DNA of 64,000 nt from Asaia bogorensis (GCF_900465345.1 NZ_UEGO01000010.1:186001-250000), one strand, 5' to 3'; shown: positions 9,938 through 24,751, counted from the stretch's first letter. A program made the numbers and translations. The notes: generated by a model from the sequence alone, not told the origin.

Positions 9938-10372
9938 ATGGCCAAAAAAGTCGTTGGCTACATCAAGTTGCAGATCCCGGCAGGCAAGGCGAATCCGTCG
10001 CCGCCAGTTGGTCCGGCCCTGGGTCAGCGCGGCCTGAACATCATGCAGTTCTGCAAGGAGTTCAACGCCAAGACGCAGACCCTCGAGCCTGGCATGCCGA
10101 TCCCGGTCGTTATCACGGCCTATGCGGATCGTACGTTCAGCTTCGTCACCAAGACCCCGCCGAACACCTACTTCCTGCTCAAGGCCGCAAAGGTCTCCAA
10201 GGGCAGTCAGACAGTCGGCAAGGCTGCCGCTGTTGGTTCTGTCACGACCGCGCAGCTGCGCGAGATCGCTGCAGAGAAGTTCAAGGACATGAACGCGAAT
10301 GACATCGACGGCGCTGTGCGCATGCTGGCCGGTTCGGCCAAGTCGATGGGTCTGAACGTGGTGGAGGGCTGA
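9938..10372 (+). CDS. rplK: 50S ribosomal protein L11
   Basis: This 144-residue protein matches L11 along its full length. The N-terminal domain carries the Pro-rich [13 protein letters not shown] segment that binds release and elongation factors, and the C-terminal domain binds the GTPase-centre RNA of 23S rRNA. A good ribosome binding site (AAGGAG, 9934 region) precedes the ATG. rplA follows after 4 bases. The usual upstream neighbours secE and nusG are absent; an efflux operon lies there instead. Confidence 0.98.
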   Translation: MAKKVVGYIKLQIPAGKANPSPPVGPALGQRGLNIMQFCKEFNAKTQTLEPGMPIPVVITAYADRTFSFVTKTPPNTYFLLKAAKVSKGSQTVGKAAAVGSVTTAQLREIAAEKFKDMNANDIDGAVRMLAGSAKSMGLNVVEG

Positions 10373-10376
10373 TCCT

Positions 10377-11069
10377 ATGGCCAAGAACAAGAGGCTGAAC
10401 GCCGCCCGCGCGACGGTTGACACCGACAAGCAGTACGACCTGTCCGCAGCTGTTGCCCTGGTCAAGGGTAACGCCAAGGCCAAGTTCGACGAGACCATCG
10501 AAATCTCGCTGAACCTCGGCATCGATCCTCGCCACGCTGACCAGATGGTTCGTGGTCTGATCTCGCTGCCGAACGGCACGGGCAAGACCCTGCGCGTAGG
10601 CGTGTTCGCCCGCGGCCCGAAGGCTGAAGAAGCCACGGCAGCCGGTGCGGAAGTCGTTGGTGCAGAAGATCTGGCCGAGAAGATCCAGAACGGTGAAATC
10701 GAGTTCGATCGCTGCATTGCGACCCCGGACATGATGGCGCTGGTCGGTCGTCTGGGTAAGATCCTCGGCCCGCGTGGCCTGATGCCGAACCCCCGTCTGG
10801 GCACAGTGACCATGGACGTGAAGGGTGCCGTTCAGGCAGCCAAGTCCGGCCAGGTCGAGTACCGCGCCGAGAAGGCCGGTATCATCCATGCCGGTATCGG
10901 CAAGGCTTCCTTCGGTGAAGACAAGCTGGTCGAGAACATCAAGGCTCTGGTCGATGCCGTCCAGAAGGCTCGTCCGACTGGCGCCAAGGGCACCTATCTG
11001 AAGAAGGCAGCCCTGTCTTCCACGATGGGTCCGGGCGTACGCGTCGACGTGGCGTCGTTCACGGCCTGA
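10377..11069 (+). CDS. rplA: 50S ribosomal protein L1
   Basis: This 230-residue protein is full-length L1, with the conserved [16 protein letters not shown] segment in domain II and the C-terminal GTYLKK region. L1 forms the mobile stalk at the ribosomal exit site and in many bacteria represses its own rplKA mRNA. It lies 4 bases after rplK. A 288-base gap with strong hairpins follows before rplJ, so L11-L1 and L10-L12 are probably partly separate expression units. Confidence 0.98.
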   Translation: MAKNKRLNAARATVDTDKQYDLSAAVALVKGNAKAKFDETIEISLNLGIDPRHADQMVRGLISLPNGTGKTLRVGVFARGPKAEEATAAGAEVVGAEDLAEKIQNGEIEFDRCIATPDMMALVGRLGKILGPRGLMPNPRLGTVTMDVKGAVQAAKSGQVEYRAEKAGIIHAGIGKASFGEDKLVENIKALVDAVQKARPTGAKGTYLKKAALSSTMGPGVRVDVASFTA

Positions 11070-11081
11070 TTTGAGAGATGA

Positions 11082-11133
11082 CGCCGCGCGGTCTGACCGT
11101 GCGGCGGCGCAGGGGCGGGGGAAATTCCCCCGC
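11082..11133 (+). terminator. Tandem hairpins after rplA (attenuator or partial terminator)
   Basis: Two strong stems follow the rplA stop. The first is an 11-base-pair stem, 11082-11092 with 11096-11106 and one G-T wobble, loop CTG. The second is GCGGGGG (11115-11121) with CCCCCGC (11127-11133), loop AAATT. Neither is followed by a clear T run, so partial termination or mRNA 3' end protection is more likely than full termination. Confidence 0.45.
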
Positions 11134-11149
11134 TTCCGAACCTGTCCGA

Positions 11150-11357
11150 GACCGGGCGTGCTGTTCCAAGGGGCAGTCTAAGGGATCTTGAGAGAGATCC
11201 GCGAGCGGGAGACGGGGCGCCAGCAGACAAGGGTGGGGCAACCTGCCGGAATGCTGGGTTCCGATTGAATGGACAGGCGAGCGGTACTTTTCCAATTGCG
11301 GGGAAGTGCCATGGGTAACCCGGTCTGGAAGCCAAGGTTTCCGGACTGACGAGGAGA
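11150..11357 (+). ncRNA. Candidate rplJL mRNA leader (L10-L12 autoregulatory region)
   Basis: About 200 bases without a gene lie upstream of rplJ. They contain several short complementary segments, for example around GGGATCTTGAGAGAGATCC (11171-11189). In many bacteria this leader binds the L10-L12 complex and controls translation of both. The position fits, but I could not fold it or match a consensus, so this is a placement by context. Confidence 0.35.
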
Positions 11358-11882
11358 ATGGATTTGGACCGTCAGGAAAAACGGGCCTTCGTCGAATTCC
11401 TCGCCAACGTGTTCAACAGCACGTCCATGGTTGTCGTGACCGAAAACAAAGGTCTCACGGTAGCTGATGTGACGGAGCTGCGTCGACGCGTTCGTGCGGC
11501 GGGTGCGACGTACAAGGTTGCGAAAAACCGGCTGGCCAGCCTCGCTCTGCATGGGACCCAATTCGACGGGATTCTTCCGCTGCTGAAGGGCCCGACCGCG
11601 CTTGCGTGGTCTGAGGATCCGGTTGCAGTCGCGAAGGCGATCGTCGAGTTCGCCAAGACGAATGAGAAGCTTGTGGTGCTCGGTGGCGCCCTTGGTAGCC
11701 AGACGCTTGATGCGAATGGTGTCAAGGCTCTTGCCGCACTGCCGTCGCTGGACGAACTGCGTGCGCAGCTGGTGGGTATGATTTCTACCCCCGCTACGCG
11801 TATCGCAGGCGTTGTCCAGGCTCCGGCCGGCCAGCTTGCTCGCGTTTTCGGCGCCTATGCCAAGACCGGCGAAGCCGCCTGA
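11358..11882 (+). CDS. rplJ: 50S ribosomal protein L10
   Basis: This 174-residue protein is full-length L10: an N-terminal rRNA-binding domain (conserved YKVAKNRLA region and GPTALAW) and a C-terminal helix that anchors L7/L12 dimers. The start is ATG at 11358 behind a GAGGAG ribosome binding site. L10 is the scaffold of the stalk and normally the feedback regulator of this operon. A 78-base spacer with a hairpin separates it from rplL. Confidence 0.97.
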   Translation: MDLDRQEKRAFVEFLANVFNSTSMVVVTENKGLTVADVTELRRRVRAAGATYKVAKNRLASLALHGTQFDGILPLLKGPTALAWSEDPVAVAKAIVEFAKTNEKLVVLGGALGSQTLDANGVKALAALPSLDELRAQLVGMISTPATRIAGVVQAPAGQLARVFGAYAKTGEAA

Positions 11883-11899
11883 ATTGTCTTACGCAGCAC

Positions 11900-11917
11900 C
11901 GCTCCTCTTTAGGAGCG
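11900..11917 (+). other. Stem-loop between rplJ and rplL
   Basis: A perfect 7-base-pair stem, CGCTCCT (11900-11906) and AGGAGCG (11911-11917), with loop CTTT, lies in the rplJ-rplL spacer. There is no T run after it. It may be an RNA processing or stability element contributing to the excess of L12 over L10. Confidence 0.4.
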
Positions 11918-11960
11918 CGGGTTGTGAATCGAAAACCAGTTACCATATAGGACCATCATC

Positions 11961-12335
<375 letters not shown>

Positions 12336-12395
12336 TCAAGCCCACGGACCGCGCTTCGCCTTCGGGCGGGGCCGGTTGTGGATTGAGACAGGTCA

Positions 12396-12428
12396 GGGCG
12401 GAAATCCTTTCGGGTTTCCGCCCGATTT
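12396..12428 (+). terminator. Attenuator hairpin between rplL and rpoB
   Basis: GGGCGGAAATCC (12396-12407) pairs with GGGTTTCCGCCC (12412-12423) over 12 positions with one T-G wobble and loop TTTC. GATTTG follows, a weak T tract. This is where many bacteria place a partial terminator that lowers rpoBC relative to ribosomal protein mRNA. Confidence 0.6.
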
Positions 12429-12454
12429 GCCGTTGCGGACAAACCCTGTATAAG
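12427..12454 (+). promoter_or_regulatory. Candidate promoter for rpoBC
   Basis: TTGCCG (12427-12432), a 16-base spacer and TATAAG (12449-12454) form a plausible sigma-70 type promoter directly after the attenuator hairpin and about 120 bases before rpoB. It would let rpoBC be made independently of rplJL. Confidence 0.4.
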
Positions 12455-12573
12455 GGCCGGTTGTCACGCAACAACAATTTGAATTCACGGTACCGGTCGT
12501 TCCGGTCGCCCGCCATGACAGGTCTCCTGGCATGTGGACGACCCGAAGGTCTGGTGCGAGAGGGCAGGGATAG

Positions 12574-15500
12574 ATGAACGCAATCACCAAATCGTTCACA
12601 GGACGCAAGCGGATTCGCAAGAGCTTCGGGCGGATCCCCGAAGTGGCGCCGATGCCCAACCTGATTGACGTGCAGCGCGCAAGCTATGAGACGTTCCTTC
12701 AGATGAACGTGGCGCCTGACAGCCGTCAGCAGACGGGTCTTCAGGAAGTGTTCCGGTCGGTTTTCCCGATCAACGATTTTGCGGGACGTGGCCGTCTCGA
12801 GTTCGTTTCCTATGAACTCGAAGAGCCGAAATATGATGTCGAGGAATGCATCCAGCGCGGGCTGACCTTTGCCGCGCCGCTGAAGGTCATTCTGCGTCTG
12901 ATCGTCTGGGATGTGGACGAGGATACGGGCTCGCGCTCGATCCGCGATATCAAGGAGCAGCCGGTTTACATGGGCGACATGCCGCTCATGACCGATAACG
13001 GCACGTTCATCATCAATGGCACCGAGCGCGTCATTGTCAGCCAGATGCATCGCAGCCCCGGCGTGTTCTTCGATCACGACAAGGGCAAGACACATTCTTC
13101 CGGCAAGTATCTCTTCGCTGCCCGCGTCATTCCGTACCGTGGTTCATGGCTCGATTTCGAATTCGACGCCAAGGACCTGATCTATGTGCGTATCGACCGC
13201 AAGCGCAAGCTGCCGGTCACGACCCTGCTCTATGCCCTTGAGGGCGAGCACTCCATCGCTGCCCGCGCTGCCAAGGCTGCCGAGGGTGGTGATGTCGAGG
13301 CGCTTGGCATCCGTGGCATGGATCAGGACGAAATCCTGGCCTATTTCTACGGCACCGTGCCGTTCACACGCATGCCGAAGGGCTGGGCGCGTCCGTTCGA
13401 CCCCGAAGCTTTCCGTGGCATGAAGCTGCTTGAGCCGCTTTACGACGCCGATACCGGCGAAGTGGTGGCCGAGGCCGACGCCAAGCTGACCGCGCGCATG
13501 TGCCGCAAGATCGCGGAAACGACCAAGGACGTGCTCGTTGGTCGCGCCGATCTGCTGGGCCGCTTCATCGCGCAGGATCTCGTCAACGAGAACACCGGCG
13601 AGATCTACGCCGAGGCCGGCGAAGAGCTGACCGAAGCGCGCCTCGAAGCGCTCGAGGAATCGGGCGTCACCGAGCTGCCGATGCTTGCCGTCGACTCCTC
13701 GCATGGCCCCTGGATTCGCAACACGCTCGCCGTGGACAAGAACAACCGCCGCGATGAAGCGCTGATCGATATTTATCGCATCATGCGCCCCGGTGAGCCG
13801 CCGACCCCGGAAACGGCAGAAGCCATGTTCCAGGGCCTGTTCTTCGATGCTGACCGCTACGACCTCTCGGCCGTGGGTCGCGTCAAGATGAACATGCGTC
13901 TTGAAGTCGATGCACCGGACACCATGCGCGTGCTGCGCAAGGAAGACATCCTGCGTACCGTCAAGATCATGTGCGAGCTCAAGGATGGCCGCGGCCAGAT
14001 CGACGATATCGACAATCTCGGTAACCGTCGTGTCCGCTCCGTCGGCGAGCTGATGGAAAATCAGTATCGCGTCGGCCTGCTCCGCATGGAGCGCGCCATT
14101 CGCGAGCGTATGGGTTCGGTTGATGTCGATACGGTCATGCCGCATGACCTGATCAACGCCAAGCCTGCTGCTGCTGCCGTACGTGAGTTTTTTGGCTCGT
14201 CGCAGCTCAGCCAGTTCATGGACCAGACCAACCCGCTCTCCGAAGTCACGCATAAGCGTCGTCTTTCGGCGCTTGGTCCGGGCGGTCTGACCCGTGAGCG
14301 CGCTGGCTTCGAAGTCCGTGACGTTCATCCGACGCATTACGGTCGTATCTGCCCGATTGAGACGCCTGAAGGGCCGAATATCGGTCTGATCAACTCGCTC
14401 TCGACCTATGCGAAGGTGAACAAGTACGGCTTCATCGAGACGCCTTACCGCCTCGTTCAGGATGGTGTGCTGCAGGCCGGCTGGAAATACCTCTCCGCCA
14501 TGGAAGAGGACAAGCTGATCGTTGCCCAGGCTGATGCCGCGCAGGACAAGAGCACGGGCCGTCTGACCGACGAACTCGTTTCTGTCCGTCGTTCGGGTGA
14601 CTTCCGCCTTGTGCCGCCCGAGCAGGTCACGGCCTGCGACGTGTCGCCCAAGCAGCTTGTTTCGGTCGCCGCCGCGCTCATTCCGTTCCTTGAGAACGAT
14701 GACGCCAACCGCGCATTGATGGGCTCGAACATGCAGCGTCAGGCCGTGCCGCTGGTGCGCGCCGATGCGCCGCTGGTCGGTACGGGCATGGAAGCTGCTG
14801 TGGCCCATGACTCGGGCGCGACCATCGTTGCCAAGCGCAATGGTGTGATCGACCAGATCGACGGTGCGCGTATCGTCGTGCGGGCTACCGACGAAGCAGG
14901 TTCGACACAGGGCGTCGATATCTATCGTCTGCGCAAGTACATGCGCTCGAACCAGTCCACCTGCATTAATCAGCGTCCGCTGGTGCGCGTGGGTGACACG
15001 GTTCATGCCGGTGACATCATTGCTGACGGTCCGTCCACCGAGCTGGGTGAACTGGCTCTGGGCCGCAACGTGCTCGTCGCGTTCATGCCCTGGAATGGCT
15101 ACAACTTCGAAGACTCGATCCTCATCTCCGAGCGTATTGCCCGTGATGACGTGTTCACCTCGATCCATATCGAGGAATTCGAAGTCATGGCGCGCGACAC
15201 CAAGCTCGGTCAGGAAGAAATCACCCGTGACATTCCGAATGTCGGTGAGGAAGCTCTGCGCAACCTCGACGAAGCCGGTATCGTCTATGTCGGCGCCGAG
15301 GTGAACCCGGGCGACATCCTGATCGGTAAGGTTACACCGAAGGGCGAGAGCCCGATGACGCCGGAAGAGAAGCTTCTGCGCGCCATCTTCGGTGAAAAGG
15401 CTTCCGACGTTCGCGACACCTCGCTCAAGCTGCCCCCGGGCACGAGCGGTACGATCGTTGACGTGCGCGTCTTCTCACGCCGTGGCGTGGACAAGGACGA

Positions 15501-16749
15501 GCGCGCTATGGCGATCGAACGCGCCGAGATCGAGCGTCTGACCAAGGATCGTGACGACGAGCGCGCCATCCAGGAGCGCAGCTTCGTAGCCCGTCTGCGT
15601 GAGCGTCTGCTCAACCAGACGGCGGCTGCCGGCTTCAAGGGTATCCGTGCAGGCACCGTCATCACCGACGAGGTTCTGGACGAGCATCCCCGTGGCGCCT
15701 GGCGCAACATCACGGTCAGCGATGACAGCGTGATGTCCGAGCTGGAAACGCTGCGCCGCGAATACGACGCTGCCGTAGGCAAGATTCAGGCCCGTTTCGA
15801 CAGCAAGGTCGAGAAGCTGCAGCGCGGTGACGAGCTGCCGCCGGGCGTGATGAAGATGGTCAAGGTCTTCGTGGCTGTGAAGCGCAAGCTGCAGCCCGGT
15901 GACAAGATGGCCGGTCGTCACGGTAACAAGGGTGTCGTCTCGCGCGTCGTGCCGGTTGAGGACATGCCGTTCCTTGAGGATGGTACGCCGGTCGATCTCG
16001 TGCTGAACCCGCTGGGCGTGCCGTCGCGCATGAATGTCGGTCAGATTCTCGAGACCCATCTGGGCTGGGCCTGTGCCAATATCGGCCAGAACATCGGCAG
16101 AATTGCCGATGATTACCAGCGTACGGGTGAGCGCAAGCTCGAACTGCTTGAGAGCCTGCGTGACGTCTATGGCGATGCCGTGTTCGAAAGCGATATCGCG
16201 ACCCTGCCGAACGAGCAGCTCCTCGAGCTGACCGGTAACCTCCGCAAGGGCGTGCCGATCGCAACGCCGGTGTTCGACGGTGCGTCGATCCCGGATATCG
16301 AGGACATGCTGGTGAAGGCCGGTGTGGACAAGTCGGGTCAGTCGCAGCTGATCGACGGCCGTACGGGTGAGGCTTTCGAGCGTCGCACCACGGTCGGCTA
16401 CATCTACATGCTGAAGCTGCATCACCTTGTTGACGACAAGATCCATGCCCGTTCGATCGGTCCGTACTCGCTCGTCACGCAGCAGCCGCTGGGTGGTAAG
16501 GCGCAGTTCGGTGGCCAGCGCTTCGGTGAAATGGAAGTCTGGGCTCTTGAAGCTTACGGTGCCGCCTACACCCTGCAGGAAATGCTCACGGTCAAGTCCG
16601 ATGACGTTTCCGGCCGTACGAAGGTCTATGAGGCCATTGTGCGTGAGCAGGACGATTTCGAAGCCGGTATCCCCGAGAGCTTCAACGTTCTGATCAAGGA
16701 ACTGAAGTCGCTCGGCCTGAATGTCGATCTGGAGCAGAGCGCAATCTGA
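12574..16749 (+). CDS. rpoB: DNA-directed RNA polymerase subunit beta
   Basis: This 1391-residue protein is full-length beta, within the usual alphaproteobacterial length. The rifampicin-binding region runs from F540 ([14 protein letters not shown]) through H560 and S565. D550, H560 and S565 correspond to E. coli D516, H526 and S531 and are wild type, so target-based rifampicin resistance is not predicted. The C-terminal part contains [13 protein letters not shown], which contacts the active site, and [18 protein letters not shown], which meets beta prime. The ATG at 12574 gives the expected N-terminus. rpoC follows after a spacer with a GGCCGG/CCGGCC hairpin (16796-16811). Confidence 0.98.
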   Translation: MNAITKSFTGRKRIRKSFGRIPEVAPMPNLIDVQRASYETFLQMNVAPDSRQQTGLQEVFRSVFPINDFAGRGRLEFVSYELEEPKYDVEECIQRGLTFAAPLKVILRLIVWDVDEDTGSRSIRDIKEQPVYMGDMPLMTDNGTFIINGTERVIVSQMHRSPGVFFDHDKGKTHSSGKYLFAARVIPYRGSWLDFEFDAKDLIYVRIDRKRKLPVTTLLYALEGEHSIAARAAKAAEGGDVEALGIRGMDQDEILAYFYGTVPFTRMPKGWARPFDPEAFRGMKLLEPLYDADTGEVVAEADAKLTARMCRKIAETTKDVLVGRADLLGRFIAQDLVNENTGEIYAEAGEELTEARLEALEESGVTELPMLAVDSSHGPWIRNTLAVDKNNRRDEALIDIYRIMRPGEPPTPETAEAMFQGLFFDADRYDLSAVGRVKMNMRLEVDAPDTMRVLRKEDILRTVKIMCELKDGRGQIDDIDNLGNRRVRSVGELMENQYRVGLLRMERAIRERMGSVDVDTVMPHDLINAKPAAAAVREFFGSSQLSQFMDQTNPLSEVTHKRRLSALGPGGLTRERAGFEVRDVHPTHYGRICPIETPEGPNIGLINSLSTYAKVNKYGFIETPYRLVQDGVLQAGWKYLSAMEEDKLIVAQADAAQDKSTGRLTDELVSVRRSGDFRLVPPEQVTACDVSPKQLVSVAAALIPFLENDDANRALMGSNMQRQAVPLVRADAPLVGTGMEAAVAHDSGATIVAKRNGVIDQIDGARIVVRATDEAGSTQGVDIYRLRKYMRSNQSTCINQRPLVRVGDTVHAGDIIADGPSTELGELALGRNVLVAFMPWNGYNFEDSILISERIARDDVFTSIHIEEFEVMARDTKLGQEEITRDIPNVGEEALRNLDEAGIVYVGAEVNPGDILIGKVTPKGESPMTPEEKLLRAIFGEKASDVRDTSLKLPPGTSGTIVDVRVFSRRGVDKDERAMAIERAEIERLTKDRDDERAIQERSFVARLRERLLNQTAAAGFKGIRAGTVITDEVLDEHPRGAWRNITVSDDSVMSELETLRREYDAAVGKIQARFDSKVEKLQRGDELPPGVMKMVKVFVAVKRKLQPGDKMAGRHGNKGVVSRVVPVEDMPFLEDGTPVDLVLNPLGVPSRMNVGQILETHLGWACANIGQNIGRIADDYQRTGERKLELLESLRDVYGDAVFESDIATLPNEQLLELTGNLRKGVPIATPVFDGASIPDIEDMLVKAGVDKSGQSQLIDGRTGEAFERRTTVGYIYMLKLHHLVDDKIHARSIGPYSLVTQQPLGGKAQFGGQRFGEMEVWALEAYGAAYTLQEMLTVKSDDVSGRTKVYEAIVREQDDFEAGIPESFNVLIKELKSLGLNVDLEQSAI

Positions 16750-16837
16750 TGCGCTTTGTCTCTGCCTCCTCCGTGTTTGTTGCTAACGCGGGCGCGGCCG
16801 GTCTTCCGGCCCGCTCCGTGAAATGGGATTTCGGCGC

Positions 16838-21088
<4,251 letters not shown>

Positions 21089-21128
21089 GACCCCGCTCCA
21101 GTCCTGGAAAAACTAGTTTACGTTTGAG

Positions 21129-21157
21129 ATCGGGCGGGGTAATACCCGCCCGATTTC
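21129..21157 (+). terminator. Terminator after rpoC
   Basis: ATCGGGCGGG (21129-21138) and CCCGCCCGAT (21145-21154) make a perfect 10-base-pair stem with loop GTAATA, followed by TTCGT. The stem is strong but the T tract is short. Confidence 0.7.
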
Positions 21158-21165
21158 GTATCCGG

Positions 21166-21194
21166 CGATTCGAGACGGGAATCGAACGAGAATC
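21166..21194. promoter_or_regulatory. Cluster of three GANTC sites upstream of the str promoter
   Basis: GATTC (21167), GAATC (21179) and GAATC (21190) lie within 28 bases; random expectation is one site per 256 bases. CGATTC and GAATCG also form an inverted repeat with a 7-base centre. GANTC is the CcrM target, and a CcrM gene lies at 51.2 kb. The cluster ends about 22 bases before the candidate -35. Confidence 0.4.
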
Positions 21195-21215
21195 GGGCAG
21201 AACACTAGAGTATGC

Positions 21216-21244
21216 TTGACTTTCATTCAGAACGGTCATAGGGT
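21216..21244 (+). promoter_or_regulatory. Candidate promoter for rpsL-rpsG-tuf
   Basis: TTGACT (21216-21221), a 17-base spacer, then TAGGGT (21239-21244). The -35 is good and the -10 weak. It would give a leader of about 200 bases, containing the hairpin listed next. Confidence 0.45.
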
Positions 21245-21361
21245 CCGCGCCCTCGGCTACCCCCGTCTCCTAAGGCGTCTGAGCCGTTGATAGACAGCAT
21301 CAAACGCTAACGGTGCCGCCGCCTTCGGGTGAGGCTCAGGCCGGTAGTGAAAGAGTCAAAA

Positions 21362-21393
21362 GCGGGCGGCATTCTGCCGCGCGCTGAATTTTG
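21362..21393 (+). other. Hairpin in the rpsL leader
   Basis: GCGGGCGGCA (21362-21371) pairs with TGCCGCGCGC (21375-21384), with one mismatch and loop TTC, and is followed by TGAATTTTG. It resembles a weak intrinsic terminator 70 bases before rpsL. The rest of the 366-base rpoC-rpsL gap shows no gene. Confidence 0.4.
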
Positions 21394-21454
21394 TTGGAAG
21401 CAAGCAGATCGGGCGTCGCTCGGTCTAGCAGTGAGCAAGGATCGGGAAGGGCGT

Positions 21455-21826
21455 ATGCCGACCATCAACCAGTTGATCGCCAAGGGCCGTGAGCCTGCCG
21501 CCAAGCGGAATAAAGTGCCGGCCCTCCAGGGTTGCCCCCAGAAGCGCGGCGTTTGCACGCGCGTCTATACGGTTACCCCGAAAAAGCCGAACTCGGCCCT
21601 GCGTAAGGTGGCAAAGGTGCGCCTGACCAACGGGTATGAGGTCGTTAGCTACATTCCGGGTGAAGGCCATAACCTGCAGGAACACAGCGTCGTGCTGATC
21701 CGCGGCGGCCGTGTAAAAGATTTGCCGGGTGTGCGTTATCACATCCTGCGCGGCGTGCTTGACACGCAGGGCATCGCCAAGCGTCGTCAGCGCCGTTCGC
21801 TGTATGGCGCGAAGCGTCCGAAGTAA
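21455..21826 (+). CDS. rpsL: 30S ribosomal protein S12
   Basis: This 123-residue protein is full-length S12. K43 (TPKKPNS) and K88 (RVKDLPG), where substitutions give streptomycin resistance, are both wild type. The ATG at 21455 behind GGGAAGG gives the exact family N-terminus (MPTINQL); the frame stays open upstream but that stretch is leader, not protein. S12 monitors codon-anticodon pairing at the decoding site. rpsG follows after 14 bases. Confidence 0.98.
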   Translation: MPTINQLIAKGREPAAKRNKVPALQGCPQKRGVCTRVYTVTPKKPNSALRKVAKVRLTNGYEVVSYIPGEGHNLQEHSVVLIRGGRVKDLPGVRYHILRGVLDTQGIAKRRQRRSLYGAKRPK

Positions 21827-21840
21827 GAGGAAATTCAGGC

Positions 21841-22317
21841 ATGAGTCGCCGTCATCGCGCTGTAAAGCGTGAGATCCTTCCCGATCCGAAATTCGGAGAT
21901 GTCGTCATCACGCGTTTTATGAACGCCCTGATGTACGATGGTAAGAAGTCCACAGCCGAGGGTATCGTTTACGGTGCGCTTGAGTCCGTGCGTCGTCGTG
22001 GCGGTGCCACGGCCGACCCGGTCGCCATGTTCCATGCGGCTCTGGACAACGTGAAGCCGGCCGTAGAGGTTCGCTCCCGCCGCGTCGGCGGTGCGACCTA
22101 TCAGGTCCCCGTCGAAGTCCGTGCCGAGCGCCGTCAGGCCCTCGCCATCCGCTGGCTGATCGACGCCTCGCGCAAGCGCGGTGAGAACACGATGCAGGAA
22201 CGCCTTTCCAACGAGCTGATGGACGCGATCAACAATCGCGGCTCCGCCGTCAAGAAGCGCGAAGACACGCATCGCATGGCTGAAGCAAATAAAGCATTCA
22301 GCCACTATCGTTGGTAA
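21841..22317 (+). CDS. rpsG: 30S ribosomal protein S7
   Basis: This 158-residue protein is full-length S7, which nucleates assembly of the 30S head and touches the exit-site tRNA. Motifs include MSRRHRA at the start and [11 protein letters not shown] in the middle. It follows rpsL closely. The gene after it is tuf, 105 bases downstream; fusA, which normally sits between them in proteobacteria, is missing. Confidence 0.98.
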   Translation: MSRRHRAVKREILPDPKFGDVVITRFMNALMYDGKKSTAEGIVYGALESVRRRGGATADPVAMFHAALDNVKPAVEVRSRRVGGATYQVPVEVRAERRQALAIRWLIDASRKRGENTMQERLSNELMDAINNRGSAVKKREDTHRMAEANKAFSHYRW

Positions 22318-22422
22318 GCTTAAAAGGCTAACCGGTTTTCCCGGGTGCCTCCTTCGGGGGTGCCTGGTACGAATTAGCAATCTTCCCCGCCGCACCTTCG
22401 GCGGTGGGTTATGGAGAGAATG

Positions 22423-23613
22423 ATGGCTAAGGCTAAATTTGAGCGGACGAAGCCGCACTGCAACATCGGCACCATCGGTCACGTTGACCATGGCAAGACC
22501 TCACTGACGGCTGCAATCACGAAGACGCTCGCCAAGTCCGGCGGCGCGACCTTCCGTGCGTATGACCAGATCGACGCTGCTCCTGAAGAGCGCGCTCGCG
22601 GCATCACGATCTCCACCGCTCACGTTGAGTACGAGACCAAGAACCGTCACTACGCCCACGTCGACTGCCCGGGCCATGCTGACTACGTCAAGAACATGAT
22701 CACGGGTGCCGCCCAGATGGACGGCGCGATCCTGGTTGTGTCCGCTGCTGACGGCCCGATGCCCCAGACGCGTGAGCACATCCTGCTCGCTCGCCAGGTT
22801 GGCGTTCCTGCGCTGGTCGTGTTCCTGAACAAGGTTGACCAGGTTGACGACGCCGAGCTCCTCGAGCTCGTCGAAATGGAAGTCCGTGAGCTTCTGTCGT
22901 CCTACCAGTTCCCCGGCGACGATATCCCCATCGTCAAGGGTTCGGCTCTGGTGACGCTTGAAGACGGCGACGCAGCAATCGGTGAAGACCGCGTGCTCGA
23001 ACTGATGGAAGCCGTTGACACCTACATCCCGCAGCCGGAGCGTCCGGTTGATCGTCCGTTCCTGATGCCGATCGAAGACGTGTTCTCGATCTCGGGTCGT
23101 GGTACGGTTGTCACGGGTCGCGTTGAGCGCGGCGTTGTGAACGTGGGTGACGAAGTCGAAATCGTCGGCCTCAAGGACACCGTCAAGACGACCGTTACGG
23201 GCGTTGAGATGTTCCGCAAGCTGCTCGACCGCGGTGAAGCCGGTGACAACATCGGTGCGCTGGTTCGTGGCACAAAGCGTGAAGACGTTGAGCGCGGTCA
23301 GGTTCTTGCAAAGCCGGGTTCGATCACCCCGCACAAGAAGTTCAAGGCTGAGGCTTACATCCTCACGAAGGAAGAAGGCGGACGTCACACTCCGTTCTTT
23401 ACAAACTACCGTCCGCAGTTCTATTTCCGCACGACCGACGTCACGGGCGTCGTTCAGCTGCCGGAAGGCACGGAAATGGTCATGCCGGGCGACAACGTTG
23501 CCATGGACGTCGAGCTTATTGCTCCGATCGCCATGGACGAAGGTCTCCGCTTCGCTATCCGTGAAGGCGGCCGCACCGTCGGTGCAGGCGTGGTCTCCTC
23601 GATCAGCGCCTGA
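22423..23613 (+). CDS. tuf: Translation elongation factor Tu
   Basis: This 396-residue GTPase delivers aminoacyl-tRNA to the ribosome. It has the P loop GHVDHGKT (19-26), DCPGHADY and NKVD motifs, and the two beta-barrel domains. ATG codons at 22411, 22420 and 22423 are in frame. I chose 22423 because it gives the family N-terminus [12 protein letters not shown] and is preceded by GGAGAGA at a suitable distance. It is the only tuf copy in the window; a second copy elsewhere is possible. Confidence 0.97.
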   Translation: MAKAKFERTKPHCNIGTIGHVDHGKTSLTAAITKTLAKSGGATFRAYDQIDAAPEERARGITISTAHVEYETKNRHYAHVDCPGHADYVKNMITGAAQMDGAILVVSAADGPMPQTREHILLARQVGVPALVVFLNKVDQVDDAELLELVEMEVRELLSSYQFPGDDIPIVKGSALVTLEDGDAAIGEDRVLELMEAVDTYIPQPERPVDRPFLMPIEDVFSISGRGTVVTGRVERGVVNVGDEVEIVGLKDTVKTTVTGVEMFRKLLDRGEAGDNIGALVRGTKREDVERGQVLAKPGSITPHKKFKAEAYILTKEEGGRHTPFFTNYRPQFYFRTTDVTGVVQLPEGTEMVMPGDNVAMDVELIAPIAMDEGLRFAIREGGRTVGAGVVSSISA

Positions 23614-23641
23614 TTGTAAGCACGGGCCCTGAATTGGCTGG

Positions 23642-23676
23642 CCCCGGTCGGAGTAATCCGGCCGGGGTCGGCTTTA
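23642..23676 (+). terminator. Partial terminator after tuf
   Basis: CCCCGGTCGG (23642-23651) pairs with CCGGCCGGGG (23658-23667), one wobble, loop AGTAAT, followed by TCGGCTTTA. The stem is strong and the T tract poor. It separates the str block from the S10 block. Confidence 0.5.
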
Positions 23677-23736
23677 GAAGGGACCAGGAGGGAGCAGGGT
23701 AAGACCCGAACCCCAACGAGTTGGATTATTGGTAAG

Positions 23737-24045
23737 ATGGACAACCAGAACATCCGCATTCGCCTAAAGGCGTACGATCACCGCGTGCTCGACAACAGCA
23801 CGAAGGAAATCGTAAACACGGCGAAGCGTACGGGTGCGCGGGTTCGGGGTCCTATCCCGCTACCGACGCATATCGAGCGGTTCACCGTGAACCGTTCCCC
23901 ACATGTGGACAAGAAAAGCCGCGAGCAGTTCGAAATTCGGACTCATCGCCGCCTGCTCGACATTGTTGAGCCGACACCGCAGACCGTGGACGCCCTCATG
24001 AAGCTCGACCTCGCCGCTGGCGTTGATGTCGAGATCAAACTTTAA
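23737..24045 (+). CDS. rpsJ: 30S ribosomal protein S10
   Basis: This 102-residue protein is full-length S10 ([38 protein letters not shown] spans the conserved loop). It sits in the 30S head and, in E. coli, also joins NusB in antitermination. First gene of the S10 cluster; rplC starts 10 bases after its stop. The preceding 123-base gap holds the partial terminator after tuf and a purine-rich stretch but no obvious promoter. Confidence 0.98.
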   Translation: MDNQNIRIRLKAYDHRVLDNSTKEIVNTAKRTGARVRGPIPLPTHIERFTVNRSPHVDKKSREQFEIRTHRRLLDIVEPTPQTVDALMKLDLAAGVDVEIKL

Positions 24046-24055
24046 GGTCCAGACG

Positions 24056-24739
24056 ATGCGTACCGGATTGATCGCAAAAAAGCTGGGTATGACCCGGCTA
24101 TTCAAGGAAGATGGCACACATGTGCCGGTCACAGTGCTGCATCTCGACGAGGTCGAGGTTGTGGACGCCCGCACGCAGGAGCGTGATGGCTACACGGCAG
24201 TGCAGATCGGCATGAGCAAGGCAAAGGTGAAGAACGTCACCAAGCCGATGCGTGGCCATTATGCTCGCACCAAGGTGGAGCCGAAGAAGACTCTTGTCGA
24301 GTTTCGCGTGGCAGAAGATGCCGTGCTTGAGGCTGGCACGAAGCTCTCTGCGGCCCATTTCGTCGTTGGCCAGAAGGTCGACGTCACCGGCACCAGCAAG
24401 GGCAAAGGCTTCGCCGGCGTCATGAAGCGCTGGAACTTCGCTGGTCTTGAAGCCTCCCACGGCGTGTCCATCAGCCATCGTTCGCATGGTTCGACGGGTC
24501 AGCGCCAGGATCCGGGCAAGGTCTTCAAGGGCAAGAAAATGGCCGGTCACATGGGTGACGAGCGCATCACGACGCTTAATCTCGAAGTGGCAGCCGTCGA
24601 CGCCGAACGCAACCTGATCATGGTTCGTGGTTCGATTCCGGGTGCCAAGAATGGCCTGGTGATGATCCGCGATGCGATCAAGAAGGCCCGCCATGCAGAT
24701 GCGCCGTACCCGGCAGCGACTGCGGCGGCCGCCGGTTAA
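24056..24739 (+). CDS. rplC: 50S ribosomal protein L3
   Basis: This 227-residue protein is L3. The ATG at 24056 gives the family start [16 protein letters not shown]; an upstream in-frame ATG at 24023 lies inside rpsJ and is rejected. The central loop ([10 protein letters not shown] to SHGSTGQ) reaches toward the peptidyl transferase centre and includes the glutamine that is methylated in some bacteria. L3 is an early assembly protein. rplD follows after 12 bases. Confidence 0.97.
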   Translation: MRTGLIAKKLGMTRLFKEDGTHVPVTVLHLDEVEVVDARTQERDGYTAVQIGMSKAKVKNVTKPMRGHYARTKVEPKKTLVEFRVAEDAVLEAGTKLSAAHFVVGQKVDVTGTSKGKGFAGVMKRWNFAGLEASHGVSISHRSHGSTGQRQDPGKVFKGKKMAGHMGDERITTLNLEVAAVDAERNLIMVRGSIPGAKNGLVMIRDAIKKARHADAPYPAATAAAAG

Positions 24740-24751
24740 GGACTGAGGGCG

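Noticed and set aside
8519-10813. Antisense open frame of 764 codons spanning the outer membrane factor, rplK and rplA
   Set aside because: It crosses three certain genes and an intergenic region, has no ribosome binding site or recognisable domain, and has antisense-type composition.
13144-15168. Antisense open frame of 674 codons opposite rpoB
   Set aside because: Same cause as for rpoC: codon bias on the coding strand keeps the opposite frame open.
21164-21200. tRNA-like sequence on the minus strand (a T-loop-like GTTCGATTCCC)
   Set aside because: The flanking bases do not form a T stem, and no anticodon arm or acceptor stem could be assembled.
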